Origin: Flavobacterium gelidilacus DSM 15343 | GTDB taxonomy: Bacteria > Bacteroidota > Bacteroidia > Flavobacteriales > Flavobacteriaceae | Direction of reading: 5' to 3' | Assembly (NCBI RefSeq): GCF_000422685.1 | Contig: NZ_KE383904.1 | Location: 258,257-322,256, forward strand | Length of the DNA stretch: 64,000 bases | In this document: positions 16,600 through 25,965 of the stretch, piece by piece | Layout: each line of letters begins with the position of its first letter | Numbering within the stretch: position 1 is the first letter of the stretch | Program-made: the position numbers and the translations under genes | Notes under the pieces: model-generated | Told to the model about the DNA's origin: nothing | The model's input: the letters and a program-made list of their open reading frames with translations, nothing else | The model's database searches: none

Positions 16600-17937
16600 A
16601 TGTTTAATAATTTAACCGATAAATTAGATAAAGCGTTTCATATTTTAAAAGGGCACGGAAAGATTACTGATGTAAACGTTGCCGACACCTTAAAAGAAGT
16701 ACGTAGAGCTTTATTAGATGCCGATGTTAACTTCAAAATTGCTAAAGATTTTACCACTAAAGTAAAAGAAAAAGCAATTGGTCAAAACGTGTTAACTAGC
16801 TTGCAGCCAGGACAATTGTTGGTAAAAGTTGTTAAAGACGAATTAACCGAATTAATGGGTGGAGACGTTGAAGGTATCAATTTATCTGGAACACCTTCAG
16901 TGATTTTAATGTCAGGTTTACAAGGTTCTGGAAAAACAACTTTCTCTGGAAAATTAGCCAATTACCTTAAAACTAAAAAGAATAAAAAACCATTATTGGT
17001 AGCTTGTGATATATATCGTCCAGCGGCAATTAATCAGCTTCACGTTGTTGGAGATCAAATTGGTGTTGAGGTTTATTCTGAACCAGAAAATAAAAATCCA
17101 GTTGAAATTGCTCAAAATGCAATCAAACATGCTAAAGCTAACGGTTTTAATGTAGTAATTGTCGATACAGCTGGTCGTTTAGCCATAGACGAACACATGA
17201 TGAACGAAATTGCTGAGGTTCATAAAGCGATTCAACCACAAGAAACATTGTTTGTTGTGGATGCAATGACTGGACAAGATGCTGTAAATACTGCAAAAGC
17301 ATTTAACGATAAGTTAAACTTTGATGGAGTTATTCTTACCAAATTAGACGGTGATACTCGTGGTGGAGCTGCTATTTCTATTAAATCAGTTGTTGATAAA
17401 CCTATTAAATTTATTGGTACAGGTGAAAAAATGGACGCTATCGATGTGTTCTATCCTTCACGTATGGCTGATAGAATTTTAGGAATGGGTGATGTTGTTT
17501 CCCTTGTGGAAAGAGCACAAGAACAATATGACGAAGAAGAAGCAAGAAAATTACAAAAGAAAATTGCTAAAAATGAATTTGGTTTTGATGATTTCTTATC
17601 ACAAATTCAACAAATAAAGAAAATGGGTAGCATGAAAGACTTGGTTGGAATGATACCAGGTGCTGGAAAAGCTATGAAAGATGTTGAAATCGAAGATGAT
17701 GCATTCAAACATATTGAAGCAATCATTCATTCAATGACGCCAATTGAAAGAAGCAAACCTTCATTAATTGATGTAAAAAGAAAAAATAGAATTGCCAAAG
17801 GATCAGGGACAAAAATTGAGCAAGTAAATCAATTGATGAAGCAGTTTGAACAGATGAGCAAAATGATGAAGATGATGCAAGGTGGCGGAGGAAAAAATAT
17901 GATGAAAATGATGCAAGGCATGAAAGGCATGAGATAA
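16600..17937 (+). CDS. ffh: Signal recognition particle protein
   Basis: GTPase of the signal recognition particle that binds signal peptides of nascent proteins and brings ribosomes to the membrane with FtsY. The 445-residue protein has the N domain, the GTPase domain with GLQGSGKTT (G1), DTAGR (G3), TKLDGD (G4) and the SRP-type insertion, and a Met-rich M domain ending in repeated MMKMMQG segments that hold the signal peptide and 4.5S RNA. Length and order are standard. It is transcribed alone and ended by a strong terminator. I do not see the SRP RNA gene nearby. Confidence 0.98.
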   Translation: MFNNLTDKLDKAFHILKGHGKITDVNVADTLKEVRRALLDADVNFKIAKDFTTKVKEKAIGQNVLTSLQPGQLLVKVVKDELTELMGGDVEGINLSGTPSVILMSGLQGSGKTTFSGKLANYLKTKKNKKPLLVACDIYRPAAINQLHVVGDQIGVEVYSEPENKNPVEIAQNAIKHAKANGFNVVIVDTAGRLAIDEHMMNEIAEVHKAIQPQETLFVVDAMTGQDAVNTAKAFNDKLNFDGVILTKLDGDTRGGAAISIKSVVDKPIKFIGTGEKMDAIDVFYPSRMADRILGMGDVVSLVERAQEQYDEEEARKLQKKIAKNEFGFDDFLSQIQQIKKMGSMKDLVGMIPGAGKAMKDVEIEDDAFKHIEAIIHSMTPIERSKPSLIDVKRKNRIAKGSGTKIEQVNQLMKQFEQMSKMMKMMQGGGGKNMMKMMQGMKGMR

Positions 17938-17943
17938 TAGTTA

Positions 17944-17972
17944 AAGACGCGTTTTATCGCGTCTTTTTTTTT
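17944..17972 (+). terminator. Intrinsic terminator of ffh
   Basis: AGACGCG pairs with CGCGTCT around TTTTAT and is followed by nine T, directly behind the ffh stop. Confidence 0.9.
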
Positions 17973-18044
17973 ATAAAATATAAATCAAACAACTACAAAT
18001 ATTCAACAGATTCTGAAATTAATTCAGAATAAACAACACAAAAA

Positions 18045-18932
18045 ATGATTTTATTAGACGGTAAAAAAGTATCAGAAGACATTAAAAATGAAATTACTGC
18101 TGAAGTAGTAAAAATGAAAGCTAATGGAGAAAAAGTCCCTCATTTAGCAGCAGTTATTGTGGGTAATGATGGGGCAAGTTTAACTTATGTAAGAAGTAAA
18201 GTAAAAGCTTGTGAAAGAGTAGGGTTTGAGTCTACTTTAGTAAAAATGCCAAGCACAACTTCTGAAACTGAACTGCTTAAAAAAATCAAAGAATTAAACG
18301 AAAATGATGATATTGATGGATTCATCGTTCAGTTGCCTTTGCCTAAACAAATCGATACTCAAAAAGTATTAATGGCAGTAGATCCAAGTAAAGATGTTGA
18401 CGGATTTCATCCTGAGAATTTTGGAAAAATGGCTTTAGATATGTCAACTTTTATTCCGGCAACTCCTTTTGGAATTCTTGAATTATTAGAAAGATATAAC
18501 GTTGATACAGCGGGGAAACATACTGTTGTTATTGGTCGTAGTCACATTGTGGGTCGTCCAATGAGTATCTTAATGGGAAGAAAAGGTTTTCCTGGAAATT
18601 CAACCGTTACTTTAACGCATAGTCATACTAAAAACATCAACCAAATTACTAGTCAAGCTGATATTATTATTACAGCATTAGGAGTTCCAAATTATCTAAA
18701 AGCTGAAATGGTAAAAGATGATGTTGTAGTTATAGATGTCGGAATTACACGTGTAGCTGACGAAACAACAGAAAAAGGATATAGAATTACTGGTGATGTA
18801 GATTTTGAAAATGTTTCAAAAAAAGCCTCATATATAACTCCAGTTCCTGGTGGAGTAGGACCAATGACAATTGCTATGTTGTTAAAAAACACACTTTTAG
18901 CCAGAGAACAAAAACGAATGAAAAATTCTTAG
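18045..18932 (+). CDS. folD: Bifunctional methylenetetrahydrofolate dehydrogenase/cyclohydrolase
   Basis: Cytosolic one-carbon enzyme that converts 5,10-methylene-THF to 10-formyl-THF through the methenyl form, using NADP. The 295-residue sequence carries the FolD marks: the YVRSKVKACERVGF motif with the catalytic Lys, GFIVQLPLPKQ, the DVDGFHPENFG loop, GRSHIVGRPMSILM in the nucleotide-binding domain and the C-terminal PVPGGVGPMTIAMLLKNT. Complete and unremarkable. It stands alone between the ffh terminator and a small acetyltransferase gene; the gap after it holds a 13-base inverted repeat. Confidence 0.98.
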   Translation: MILLDGKKVSEDIKNEITAEVVKMKANGEKVPHLAAVIVGNDGASLTYVRSKVKACERVGFESTLVKMPSTTSETELLKKIKELNENDDIDGFIVQLPLPKQIDTQKVLMAVDPSKDVDGFHPENFGKMALDMSTFIPATPFGILELLERYNVDTAGKHTVVIGRSHIVGRPMSILMGRKGFPGNSTVTLTHSHTKNINQITSQADIIITALGVPNYLKAEMVKDDVVVIDVGITRVADETTEKGYRITGDVDFENVSKKASYITPVPGGVGPMTIAMLLKNTLLAREQKRMKNS

Positions 18933-18951
18933 TTAATTCTTAAGAACACAA

Positions 18952-19003
18952 ATAAATTTCACAAGTTATCACAGTTTATTTTGTGTAAATTTGTGAAATT
19001 TAT
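18952..19003. repeat. 13-base perfect inverted repeat downstream of folD
   Basis: ATAAATTTCACAA at 18952-18964 is exactly inverted as TTGTGAAATTTAT at 18991-19003, with a 26-base centre that itself contains further ACA/TGT words. No clear T-run follows, so a classic terminator is less likely than a dispersed intergenic repeat. Confidence 0.65.
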
Positions 19004-19034
19004 ATTTTAACATTATCCCATATTTAATAATAAA

Positions 19035-19526
19035 ATGAAAATAATTCAAGCTAATATAACTCAATTACCAATTATTGCAGCATTAGCTTATGCAATTTGG
19101 CCTTCAGCATATGGAAAAATTTTATCAGTTGAACAACTCAAATATATGTTGGAGAAGTTTTATAGCCTTGAAGCTTTAACGGAACAATTAGAGCAACGTA
19201 GTCATGTTTTTTTATTAGCGGAAGAAAATGGAATATTTGTTGGATATGCTTCCTATGAATTGAATATTGAAGGCAATAAGACTAAGGTTCATAAAATTTA
19301 TGTTTTGCCTGAAACACAAGGAAAAGGTTTTGGTGTTCAATTGTTAAATGAAATGGAAAATAAAGCTAAAGAAGCTCAAAATAAAATTTTATTCTTGAAT
19401 GTAAATCGATTTAATAAAGCCCAACATTTTTATAAAAAATTAGGTTTCGAAATCGCTTATGAAGAAGACATCAAAATTGGAAATGATTATTTAATGGAAG
19501 ATTTTGTGATGGAAAAAAAGATTTAA
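19035..19526 (+). CDS. GNAT-family N-acetyltransferase
   Basis: A 163-residue cytosolic acetyltransferase. The acetyl-CoA pyrophosphate loop is seen in the strand-loop-helix KIYVLPETQGKGFGVQLLNEME, in which Q-G-K-G-F-G is the conserved Q/R-x-x-G-x-G/A signature, and the second half shows the usual NVNRFNKAQHFYKKLGFEI ending. The substrate (small molecule, peptide or tRNA-related) cannot be told. It is convergent with the DUF2254 gene with only 4 bases between the stops, and 100 bases after folD. Confidence 0.92.
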   Translation: MKIIQANITQLPIIAALAYAIWPSAYGKILSVEQLKYMLEKFYSLEALTEQLEQRSHVFLLAEENGIFVGYASYELNIEGNKTKVHKIYVLPETQGKGFGVQLLNEMENKAKEAQNKILFLNVNRFNKAQHFYKKLGFEIAYEEDIKIGNDYLMEDFVMEKKI

Positions 19527-19530
19527 TTTT

Positions 19531-20841
19531 TTACTCAGACAAAATTCTTTTTGATCTTTCGAGTAAATCATTAAGGTCAATATCTTCTTTAATCGTTTGT
19601 TTTCCAATATTTAAAATCATTGTGGCATGTTTTCTAACTGCTTTTTTGTAATTTTCTTTTTTTACAAATCCATATATTGTTATTTGTGCTTCCATTAACC
19701 TAATAATTACAGCTGGACTTCCTGCTGAAAATTGTCGAATTTGATTAAATGAAGCATTTAACAAACCTTCAAAATCTGTAGTGTTTGCAATTATCCTTAA
19801 ATTTTGTTTGTCATCAATTCTATATTTAGAAGGGAACTCAATTTGTGAAAAACGACACGTCGTAGCTGTTAAATTATCTATACAAGTAATAGCGGTATAT
19901 GGATCATTTACTCCAGGAGAAAGTGCTCGTGAAGCTATTTCAACCATTTGATGAATGGAGAACTCAAGGTCTTGATCTGCAACTTTTGTTTTTCCAATAA
20001 CGAATTGATTACAAATTTCTTCGATTTGTTCTTTGTTTAAATCATTGTTGAAGTTTAATTTTCCCATTTCAATGCCTTCAACTAAGTGATCTCCTGGTCT
20101 AAAAAATAATTCTAATAGGGCATCATAAGAAGAGACTATTTTTAAAAGTGCTTCACTGTCAATATATTGAATATAACCACTTTTAGGGGATTTAATAGCT
20201 ATAGAGTTAATATATTTTGTTTTAATAATATCAACAATATTGATTTTTTCATTTTCTAGTTCTTCTCCCATTTTATTAGGATACAAAGAATTAATTTGTT
20301 TGTAAATAACTTCTGAAATATCTGAAATAACTTTATCAGCCTGAATGCTTGTTGCTATTTTATGTATAAATATGATAAGAAGTATTATGTTGATTAAAGC
20401 GGTAATTATGGCTACAAGAATCGAAATTACAGGTATAAAGGTGTAATCATCACCTTCTTTTATAGCATTTAGAACAAAAAGACAATATAAGTAGGTTGCG
20501 ACGTATGAACCTAAAACAACTTGGTTAAGTCTTACATACATGAAGTTTTTAATTAACCTTGGGCCAAATTGGGATGAAGCCAAAGTTAATGCCACAAGAG
20601 TCACTGAAAAAACGGTTCCTGCAACACCAATCATGGCTCCGGAAATTGTGGATAATATGCTTCTAGCTGAATCAGCACTAGTAACAAAAAAGTATTTACC
20701 CAATCCATCTTGTGAAAATGTAAACTCTTGATCTATTATTACTAAACTTACAGAAAGGGAAATTGAAATAATGATAATCAATACTGGGATAAACCAAAAG
20801 GTATCCATTAATTTATTATAGAAAAACAGTATTTTTTTCAT
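19531..20841 (-). CDS. DUF2254 family membrane protein
   Basis: A 436-residue integral membrane protein. The N-terminal 170 residues hold about four hydrophobic helices (near residues 15-37, 60-85, 105-125 and 140-160), and the remaining two thirds are soluble and cytosolic, including SPKSGYIQYIDSEALLKIV, ALSPGVNDPYTAITCIDNL and a final helical part. These are the markers of DUF2254, a family of predicted channels or transporters of unknown function. The gene is monocistronic. The soluble domain resembles a compact ligand-binding module, but no catalytic motif is visible. Confidence 0.88.
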   Translation of the reverse strand: MKKILFFYNKLMDTFWFIPVLIIIISISLSVSLVIIDQEFTFSQDGLGKYFFVTSADSARSILSTISGAMIGVAGTVFSVTLVALTLASSQFGPRLIKNFMYVRLNQVVLGSYVATYLYCLFVLNAIKEGDDYTFIPVISILVAIITALINIILLIIFIHKIATSIQADKVISDISEVIYKQINSLYPNKMGEELENEKINIVDIIKTKYINSIAIKSPKSGYIQYIDSEALLKIVSSYDALLELFFRPGDHLVEGIEMGKLNFNNDLNKEQIEEICNQFVIGKTKVADQDLEFSIHQMVEIASRALSPGVNDPYTAITCIDNLTATTCRFSQIEFPSKYRIDDKQNLRIIANTTDFEGLLNASFNQIRQFSAGSPAVIIRLMEAQITIYGFVKKENYKKAVRKHATMILNIGKQTIKEDIDLNDLLERSKRILSE

Positions 20842-21004
20842 TTTAATAAAGAATTTTACAATCGAATAGTATTCACTGCCATTTAAAATTAATTATATAA
20901 TTTTAGTAATCTTATTTTATCAAATTTAACAACTAGAAAGAGGCTATTTAAATTAAAACTTCAATAAACTTAGCCTAAGTTTTGTTTTTAATTTCAACTT
21001 AATA

Positions 21005-22852
21005 TTAATTTTCTTTTAAGGCATTAGTAAATGCATCAAGTCCACCCACAATAGGTAAAGTTAAAATGGTTCCGTCTAAATCAATTGTTAATTCCGTTCC
21101 AGGTTCTGGATGTAAAGTATATTCTTTATCGCTTGAAAAAATCATTAATCCTATTTGTTGCCCTTTTTTGATGATTTGATCATCTGGCATTAAATCGAAA
21201 GATACTTCATAGAATTTACCTGCGGCTAGAGGTTCACCTTTTCTTATGGAACTATGGTTTTGAGGGTCAGCCCAACCACGAGTAATGATATTGTCATTAA
21301 TTTTTGTTCCTCTTCCTTCATTCCAAGGAAGTGACACTAACCAAACCGATAAATTTGCAGCAGGCTTGCTACTTGATAATTTAACTGTAATTTTTGGTAC
21401 TCCAGATATGTGAACGTCTTGTGAAAATTTTGGAGTAACATATAAAACACGGTGATTTGTGTTTTCTGCTCTAGCTAAAATTTCACCAGTAAAAGAATAA
21501 TTGTCAACTAAAGTTTCTTTACCTTGATTTGAAGATTTAGTTGTTGTTAAGCCTCCAACTTTCGGAGCACCTTTAGTTAAATAAAATGATATTGATTTAG
21601 CATCTGGGTTTGGGTAATCTTTATATGGTGTTGGGTTGTTCATGTCATCATTTTCGCGGACAATCCATGCTTTGTTTGTTTCTTTTTCAATGCCATTATC
21701 AATACCAAATAAATAATGTGTAAACCATTTGTTCATCATACTAATTGGTGGCTGACCACCGTGAGCATTTTGATGGTAATAAATACCTGTTTCTAAGCCC
21801 ATTTCTTTGGCTTTCTTGTAAATGCGGTAACTATGTTCTGGCATAACATTCCAATCGTTAAAACCATGGGACATTAACATAGCAGCTTTCATGGTTCCCA
21901 TATGATTTAGATAATCACGTCCAGCCCAAAAATCGTTATAATCTCCCGTAATTCTATCCATGCCGTTTTTCATTTCGGTATCACGAATTACAGCATTACT
22001 ATAAGCACGTTTAGATTCATCACCACTGTGAATAAAATCATATAAAACATCTACATCTTCACCTAAATAACCTCCAGGTGAGCGTACTAATCCGTTAGAT
22101 CGATAATAATGATAATAAGATGTATTTGGAGCAACAGGAATGATAACTTCTAAGCCTTTTACTCCTGTTGTAGCTGCTGCAAGTGGAATAGTTCCATTAT
22201 ATGAAGTTCCTGTCATGCCTACCTTTCCAGTAGTCCAATAAGCCTTAACTTTTTCGTTTCCATCAGGAGTTGTGTAGCCTTTTGCTCGTCCGTTTAACCA
22301 ATCTATAACTGCTTTTGGAGCTAAAGATTCATTTTCACCACCAACTGTTGGTGAACCTTGTGATAAACCTGTTCCAGGAGAACAAGAATGTACTACAATA
22401 AAACCTCTAGGTAACCAAGTTGAAACTTGTGAGTTTGATATAATAGGACGTTTACCTGTTCTAACCACTTCTGCATGAACACGTTCTTTTCCTATTTCTC
22501 CTAATTCATGATTTACATCCCAAAAACCACCTTCTACATCTGGTGCAACACCAGAATAATAGGGGCTTGATTCATAAATTATAGGAAGTTTTAATCCTTC
22601 AGTATCAGTTTGAATAGGTCTAGTGACATCAACATACATTCGATCTTTTTTACCATCACCATCAGTATCAAAAGTTGTTTCTACCCAAAGATCATGTCTA
22701 ATCCATTTTTCAGAATCTTTAAATTCAGGAACAATTTGTGCCTCACCATTTTCAAAAATAGGAACAGATTTTACCACCGTTTGTGCTTGAGCAGAAATAA
22801 AAGGTAAAATTAGTATTGATAAAAAGAAACTTAATTTGATTAGTTTTTTCAT
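21005..22852 (-). CDS. Secreted Xaa-Pro dipeptidyl-peptidase/CocE-family serine hydrolase
   Basis: A 615-residue exported serine hydrolase of the PepX/CocE family that removes X-Pro dipeptides or hydrolyses related esters. The signal peptide ends at SAQAQ. The alpha/beta-hydrolase core holds the nucleophile S217 in GTSYNGT, with D333 in HGFNDWN and H364 in HQNAHGG as the likely triad, and the C-terminal third is the beta-sandwich (DUF-type PepX_C) with ending LTLPIVGG. Also of note is the DTDGDGKKDRMYVD segment near residue 62, resembling a calcium-type loop. Length fits the family. Substrate not certain. Confidence 0.93.
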   Translation of the reverse strand: MKKLIKLSFFLSILILPFISAQAQTVVKSVPIFENGEAQIVPEFKDSEKWIRHDLWVETTFDTDGDGKKDRMYVDVTRPIQTDTEGLKLPIIYESSPYYSGVAPDVEGGFWDVNHELGEIGKERVHAEVVRTGKRPIISNSQVSTWLPRGFIVVHSCSPGTGLSQGSPTVGGENESLAPKAVIDWLNGRAKGYTTPDGNEKVKAYWTTGKVGMTGTSYNGTIPLAAATTGVKGLEVIIPVAPNTSYYHYYRSNGLVRSPGGYLGEDVDVLYDFIHSGDESKRAYSNAVIRDTEMKNGMDRITGDYNDFWAGRDYLNHMGTMKAAMLMSHGFNDWNVMPEHSYRIYKKAKEMGLETGIYYHQNAHGGQPPISMMNKWFTHYLFGIDNGIEKETNKAWIVRENDDMNNPTPYKDYPNPDAKSISFYLTKGAPKVGGLTTTKSSNQGKETLVDNYSFTGEILARAENTNHRVLYVTPKFSQDVHISGVPKITVKLSSSKPAANLSVWLVSLPWNEGRGTKINDNIITRGWADPQNHSSIRKGEPLAAGKFYEVSFDLMPDDQIIKKGQQIGLMIFSSDKEYTLHPEPGTELTIDLDGTILTLPIVGGLDAFTNALKEN

Positions 22853-23070
22853 GGTTCTTTTGTCTTTATTGTCTTAATGTTTGTTTGCAGTTTATGCTAT
22901 AAATTGTGGTATATTAATCACAAGCATAACAAATATAGACAAAATTTTGAATCGTAGTGATTTTAAAGAAGGAAAAAACAAAGTCCAAACCATTAAAATA
23001 AAACTTTTTTTAGAAGTAATTTTTCAGCTTTCTGTACACTAAATTCTATTTTATGTATTGTAAACTAATA

Positions 23071-24915
23071 TCAAATACTTTCAACAAACTTTAAAAATAC
23101 TTTTTTGTGAAGTTCAAGATCCAAATTAGGAGAAAGTGATGCACGAACAATATAATCTTTGTCACCTTCTTTTGTAGTTCCTTGAGTAGATGTTGCAGGT
23201 ATAGTCCAATAGCACCCTTTTAACTGTCCGTAACTTACACAAAATTTACTTTCGTTAGGGATTTCGGTAATCATTAAATGGATTAATTTAAGATTTAAGG
23301 CTCTTTTATAAGTTTCTTTTTCTGCATCAGTATTTCCTTTTGTAGGAAGATCTAATGAAAACACTGAAGGTGTAAATCCTTGTTCGGCTAATTCCTCTGA
23401 AACAAAATTTATTTTGGCTTCAGGCAAAGTAGCGTTGATAAAGTTTACAAAATCACGAGTGTTTTTATAAGCATCAATAATTCTTTGATTCATTGAAGGC
23501 AATTGTTTGGCTAATATCTCATATTGAAGCGCTGTAGCTTCATTATCACAAAGATCTAGATGAATGGCTATTTTTTCCATCAAAGCAGTTGTTTTTTTAT
23601 TCCCTACACAGTAACCAGCAGTACATTGTCCGCCACTTGGAAATTTTGATCCACTTGCAAATGAAATTGTTATAACGGAAGCAAGTATATCATCTTCACC
23701 TAAAAAGTGTACATTGGGACAAAATGTTTGATCTAAAATAAAAACAGGATCAATAGCAATTGTACCTTTTGCAGTTTTGCGTTCTTGGCTTAAAACATTT
23801 TTTAAATCTATAAGATTTGGAACTTCAACTCTTGGGTTTGTTGGAATCTCAGCAATGATGTATGGAACTGCATCTTCATTTGCAATTTGAGATAAAACCG
23901 TGTCAATACTTTGAACCATGTCATTATCACCATCTACTAGTAAATCTACTATTTCAACATTATCAATACAAGCTGCAACACGTCTTGCTTGGTCATTTGT
24001 TCCACCATAACAATTAGGAGGAACGACAATTTTTATCGCTTTTCCTTTATGATTTTCTATTGCATCATGAATTAATCCCATTAAAATTGCATACTGGATT
24101 GATAATCCACTTGAAGCGACCAATGGTTTGGTATTTGTGTTAGTTATCTTTTTAATTGAATCTAAAACCGATTTTTTGTCTGTTTCAATATTTCTAGTTG
24201 TAGTATTAACAGCAGCTTGAGATACAAGTAATTTCAAAGCTGAAAGAGAATCATCTGGTGTCATCGCAATGGTTTCTCTTCTTCTTACATGCTGAATATC
24301 TGAAATGTAATTTTCATTTTGCGCTCCGTTTACAACCAAAACACTTCCTAAGTTGTTATAAAGACTTATAAGAAAATCAACTCCAGTTGGAATGTTAATT
24401 ACACCAAATTTTTCTTCATTTGAAATTAAAATAGTACTACCATTAAAAGCTGGAATTGCCTCTGTGTTTTCAACTTTCTTTAAATCAAAAGTATAGCCAT
24501 AAATGGTTTTTACTATTTCAGCATCAAAAAAAGCAGGTAATTCACCCGTATAAATAATTTGGGTGTTTTTATGGTCTAATAAATTTTTTCTTAGAACAGC
24601 TAAAACAGGAACTGTCATTGATGAGAAACTAATTACATTTTCTGATTTTAGATTGTTTAAGTTAGCAATTCCCCATTCTAGAATACAAGACAAAGGATGA
24701 CCTAAACGAATATAATCGTAAGCAGTTGGTAATTCACTTAGTGCCGATAATTCTGAGTTACTGTTGTTGTATAAGGTCTCAAACTCCTCTAGAAATTGAG
24801 TTTTAGCAGCTTTTTCATCATAAATATCTAATCTATGAGTTGTTATATTTAACCAGCCAATAGGCATGTTTTTTAGTACTTCTTTAATATAATTTAGCAT
24901 TTTATTTTCTTTCAT
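23071..24915 (-). CDS. PLP-dependent Cys/Met-metabolism-family enzyme
   Basis: A 614-residue cytosolic enzyme with an extended N-terminal part before a fold-type I PLP domain. The cofactor lysine is K424 in SFASGSKFPSGGQ, and AEIPTNPRVEVPNL, AIDPVF and the Gly-Ser-Gly motifs around 268-272 and 303-306 match the cystathionine beta-lyase/gamma-synthase superfamily. The 614-residue length is much longer than the usual about 400, because roughly 220 residues of degenerate domain precede the core; this long form is known from Flavobacteria. A Met at residue 6 could be an alternative start. The reaction is not assignable by eye. Confidence 0.85.
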   Translation of the reverse strand: MKENKMLNYIKEVLKNMPIGWLNITTHRLDIYDEKAAKTQFLEEFETLYNNSNSELSALSELPTAYDYIRLGHPLSCILEWGIANLNNLKSENVISFSSMTVPVLAVLRKNLLDHKNTQIIYTGELPAFFDAEIVKTIYGYTFDLKKVENTEAIPAFNGSTILISNEEKFGVINIPTGVDFLISLYNNLGSVLVVNGAQNENYISDIQHVRRRETIAMTPDDSLSALKLLVSQAAVNTTTRNIETDKKSVLDSIKKITNTNTKPLVASSGLSIQYAILMGLIHDAIENHKGKAIKIVVPPNCYGGTNDQARRVAACIDNVEIVDLLVDGDNDMVQSIDTVLSQIANEDAVPYIIAEIPTNPRVEVPNLIDLKNVLSQERKTAKGTIAIDPVFILDQTFCPNVHFLGEDDILASVITISFASGSKFPSGGQCTAGYCVGNKKTTALMEKIAIHLDLCDNEATALQYEILAKQLPSMNQRIIDAYKNTRDFVNFINATLPEAKINFVSEELAEQGFTPSVFSLDLPTKGNTDAEKETYKRALNLKLIHLMITEIPNESKFCVSYGQLKGCYWTIPATSTQGTTKEGDKDYIVRASLSPNLDLELHKKVFLKFVESI

Positions 24916-24947
24916 TATTTTTATTTTGAGTTGGAAAGGAGCATTAA

Positions 24948-25745
24948 TTATTTCTTCTTAAAAGTCTTGTTTGGAGTAGCTCTTTGTCCTGGTATACTTC
25001 TGTCAACTTTAGGTAAACTAGCTTCTTCTGTTTTGCTTGAAGGTTCGATTAATTCGTTTAGTTGTGTGATTTCAGATTCAGTTAAATCTCTAAATTGTCC
25101 GACTGGAACATCTAATGAAATATTAATGATACGAGTTCGTTTTAAGGCAACAACTTCGTAATCTAAATATTCACACATTCTACGAATTTGGCGGTTTAAA
25201 CCTTGTGTTAAGATAATTCGGAAAACGGTTTTACTAATTTGTTCTACTTTACATTTTCGTGTTAAAGTTTCTAAAATCGGAATTCCGTTACCCATTCTTT
25301 GGATAAAGCGTTCTGTAATTGTTTTGTTTACGGTTACAATATATTCTTTTTCGTGATTGTTTCTGGCACGAAGAATTTTATTGACAATATCACCATCATT
25401 TGTCATAAAGATCAATCCTTCACTGGCTTTGTCTAAACGTCCAATAGGAAAAATACGTTCTGGATAATTGACATAATCAACAATATTATCACGCACACTT
25501 TGATTAGTTGTGCATTCAATTCCAACAGGTTTGTTAAAAGCTAAATAGATACGTTTTTCAGTATTTTCATTAATCATAACACCGTCGACACGAACAGCGT
25601 CTTTTGAAGTGATTTTAGTTCCCATTTCTGGCACAACTCCATTAATTGTAACTCTTCCTTGTTCAATTAACTTATCGGCTTCTCTACGGGAACAATAACC
25701 AGATTCTGATAAAAATTTATTAATTCGTGTTGCATTTTCTTCCAT
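24948..25745 (-). CDS. rluF: 23S rRNA pseudouridine(2604) synthase
   Basis: RsuA/RluF-type pseudouridine synthase that modifies 23S rRNA. The 265-residue protein starts with an S4 RNA-binding domain (RINKFLSESGYCSRREADKLIEQGRVTING) and continues with the catalytic domain, whose aspartate lies in IGRLDKASEGLI; the C-terminus ends in a Lys/Thr/Pro-rich tail. The QGLNRQIRRMCEYLDYEVVALKRTRI segment is characteristic of RluF rather than RsuA. Only 5 bases separate the -7 promoter element from the ATG, so the mRNA is probably leaderless. It lies 32 bases downstream of the PLP-enzyme start on the same strand. Confidence 0.94.
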   Translation of the reverse strand: MEENATRINKFLSESGYCSRREADKLIEQGRVTINGVVPEMGTKITSKDAVRVDGVMINENTEKRIYLAFNKPVGIECTTNQSVRDNIVDYVNYPERIFPIGRLDKASEGLIFMTNDGDIVNKILRARNNHEKEYIVTVNKTITERFIQRMGNGIPILETLTRKCKVEQISKTVFRIILTQGLNRQIRRMCEYLDYEVVALKRTRIINISLDVPVGQFRDLTESEITQLNELIEPSSKTEEASLPKVDRSIPGQRATPNKTFKKK

Positions 25746-25749
25746 AGTG

Positions 25750-25757
25750 CAAAGATA
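25750..25757 (-). promoter_or_regulatory. -7 element (TATCTTTG) of rluF, close to the start codon
   Basis: On the minus strand TATCTTTG ends 5 bases above the rluF ATG. With the usual offset, transcription would start at or within a few bases of the start codon. Confidence 0.6.
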
Positions 25758-25766
25758 TGAAATAGA

Positions 25767-25794
25767 ATTATGAATTGTGAATTATGAATTGTGA
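25767..25794. repeat. Tandem duplication of a 14-base intergenic word
   Basis: ATTATGAATTGTGA occurs twice in direct tandem (25767-25780 and 25781-25794) immediately upstream of the rluF promoter element, followed by a partial third copy. Confidence 0.8.
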
Positions 25795-25931
25795 ATTTCT
25801 AAAGCTTCAAGATTATTTAGAATTTAGTATAAAATTGAAAATTGGTTTAAACTTTTAGAAGTTAAAAGACCAAAAAATTCATGTTATTCTATGTGTTTTT
25901 AAAAGTGCTAATCTATAATCAAAAATAAAAG

Positions 25932-25962
25932 CAAAAAAAAATCCCGATTTTCATCGGGATTC
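25932..25962 (-). terminator. Intrinsic terminator of the nif3-CdsZ-like operon
   Basis: On the minus strand AATCCCGAT pairs with ATCGGGATT around GAAA, followed by nine T. It stands 4 bases after the stop of the 25966 gene. Confidence 0.9.
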
Positions 25963-25965
25963 ATA

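Noticed and set aside
18219-18224. GTAGGG in folD
   Set aside because: It is inside a conserved coding stretch (RVGFE) and has no TGTT 16-17 bases downstream; used as a negative control for the promoter motif.
20960-20990. Weak hairpin AAACTT...AAGTTT after the peptidase gene
   Set aside because: T-run is on the plus strand whereas the gene is on the minus strand; not a convincing terminator for it.
23602-23607. GTAGGG (minus strand) in the PLP-enzyme gene
   Set aside because: Coding position (CVGN) and no TGTT at the right distance.
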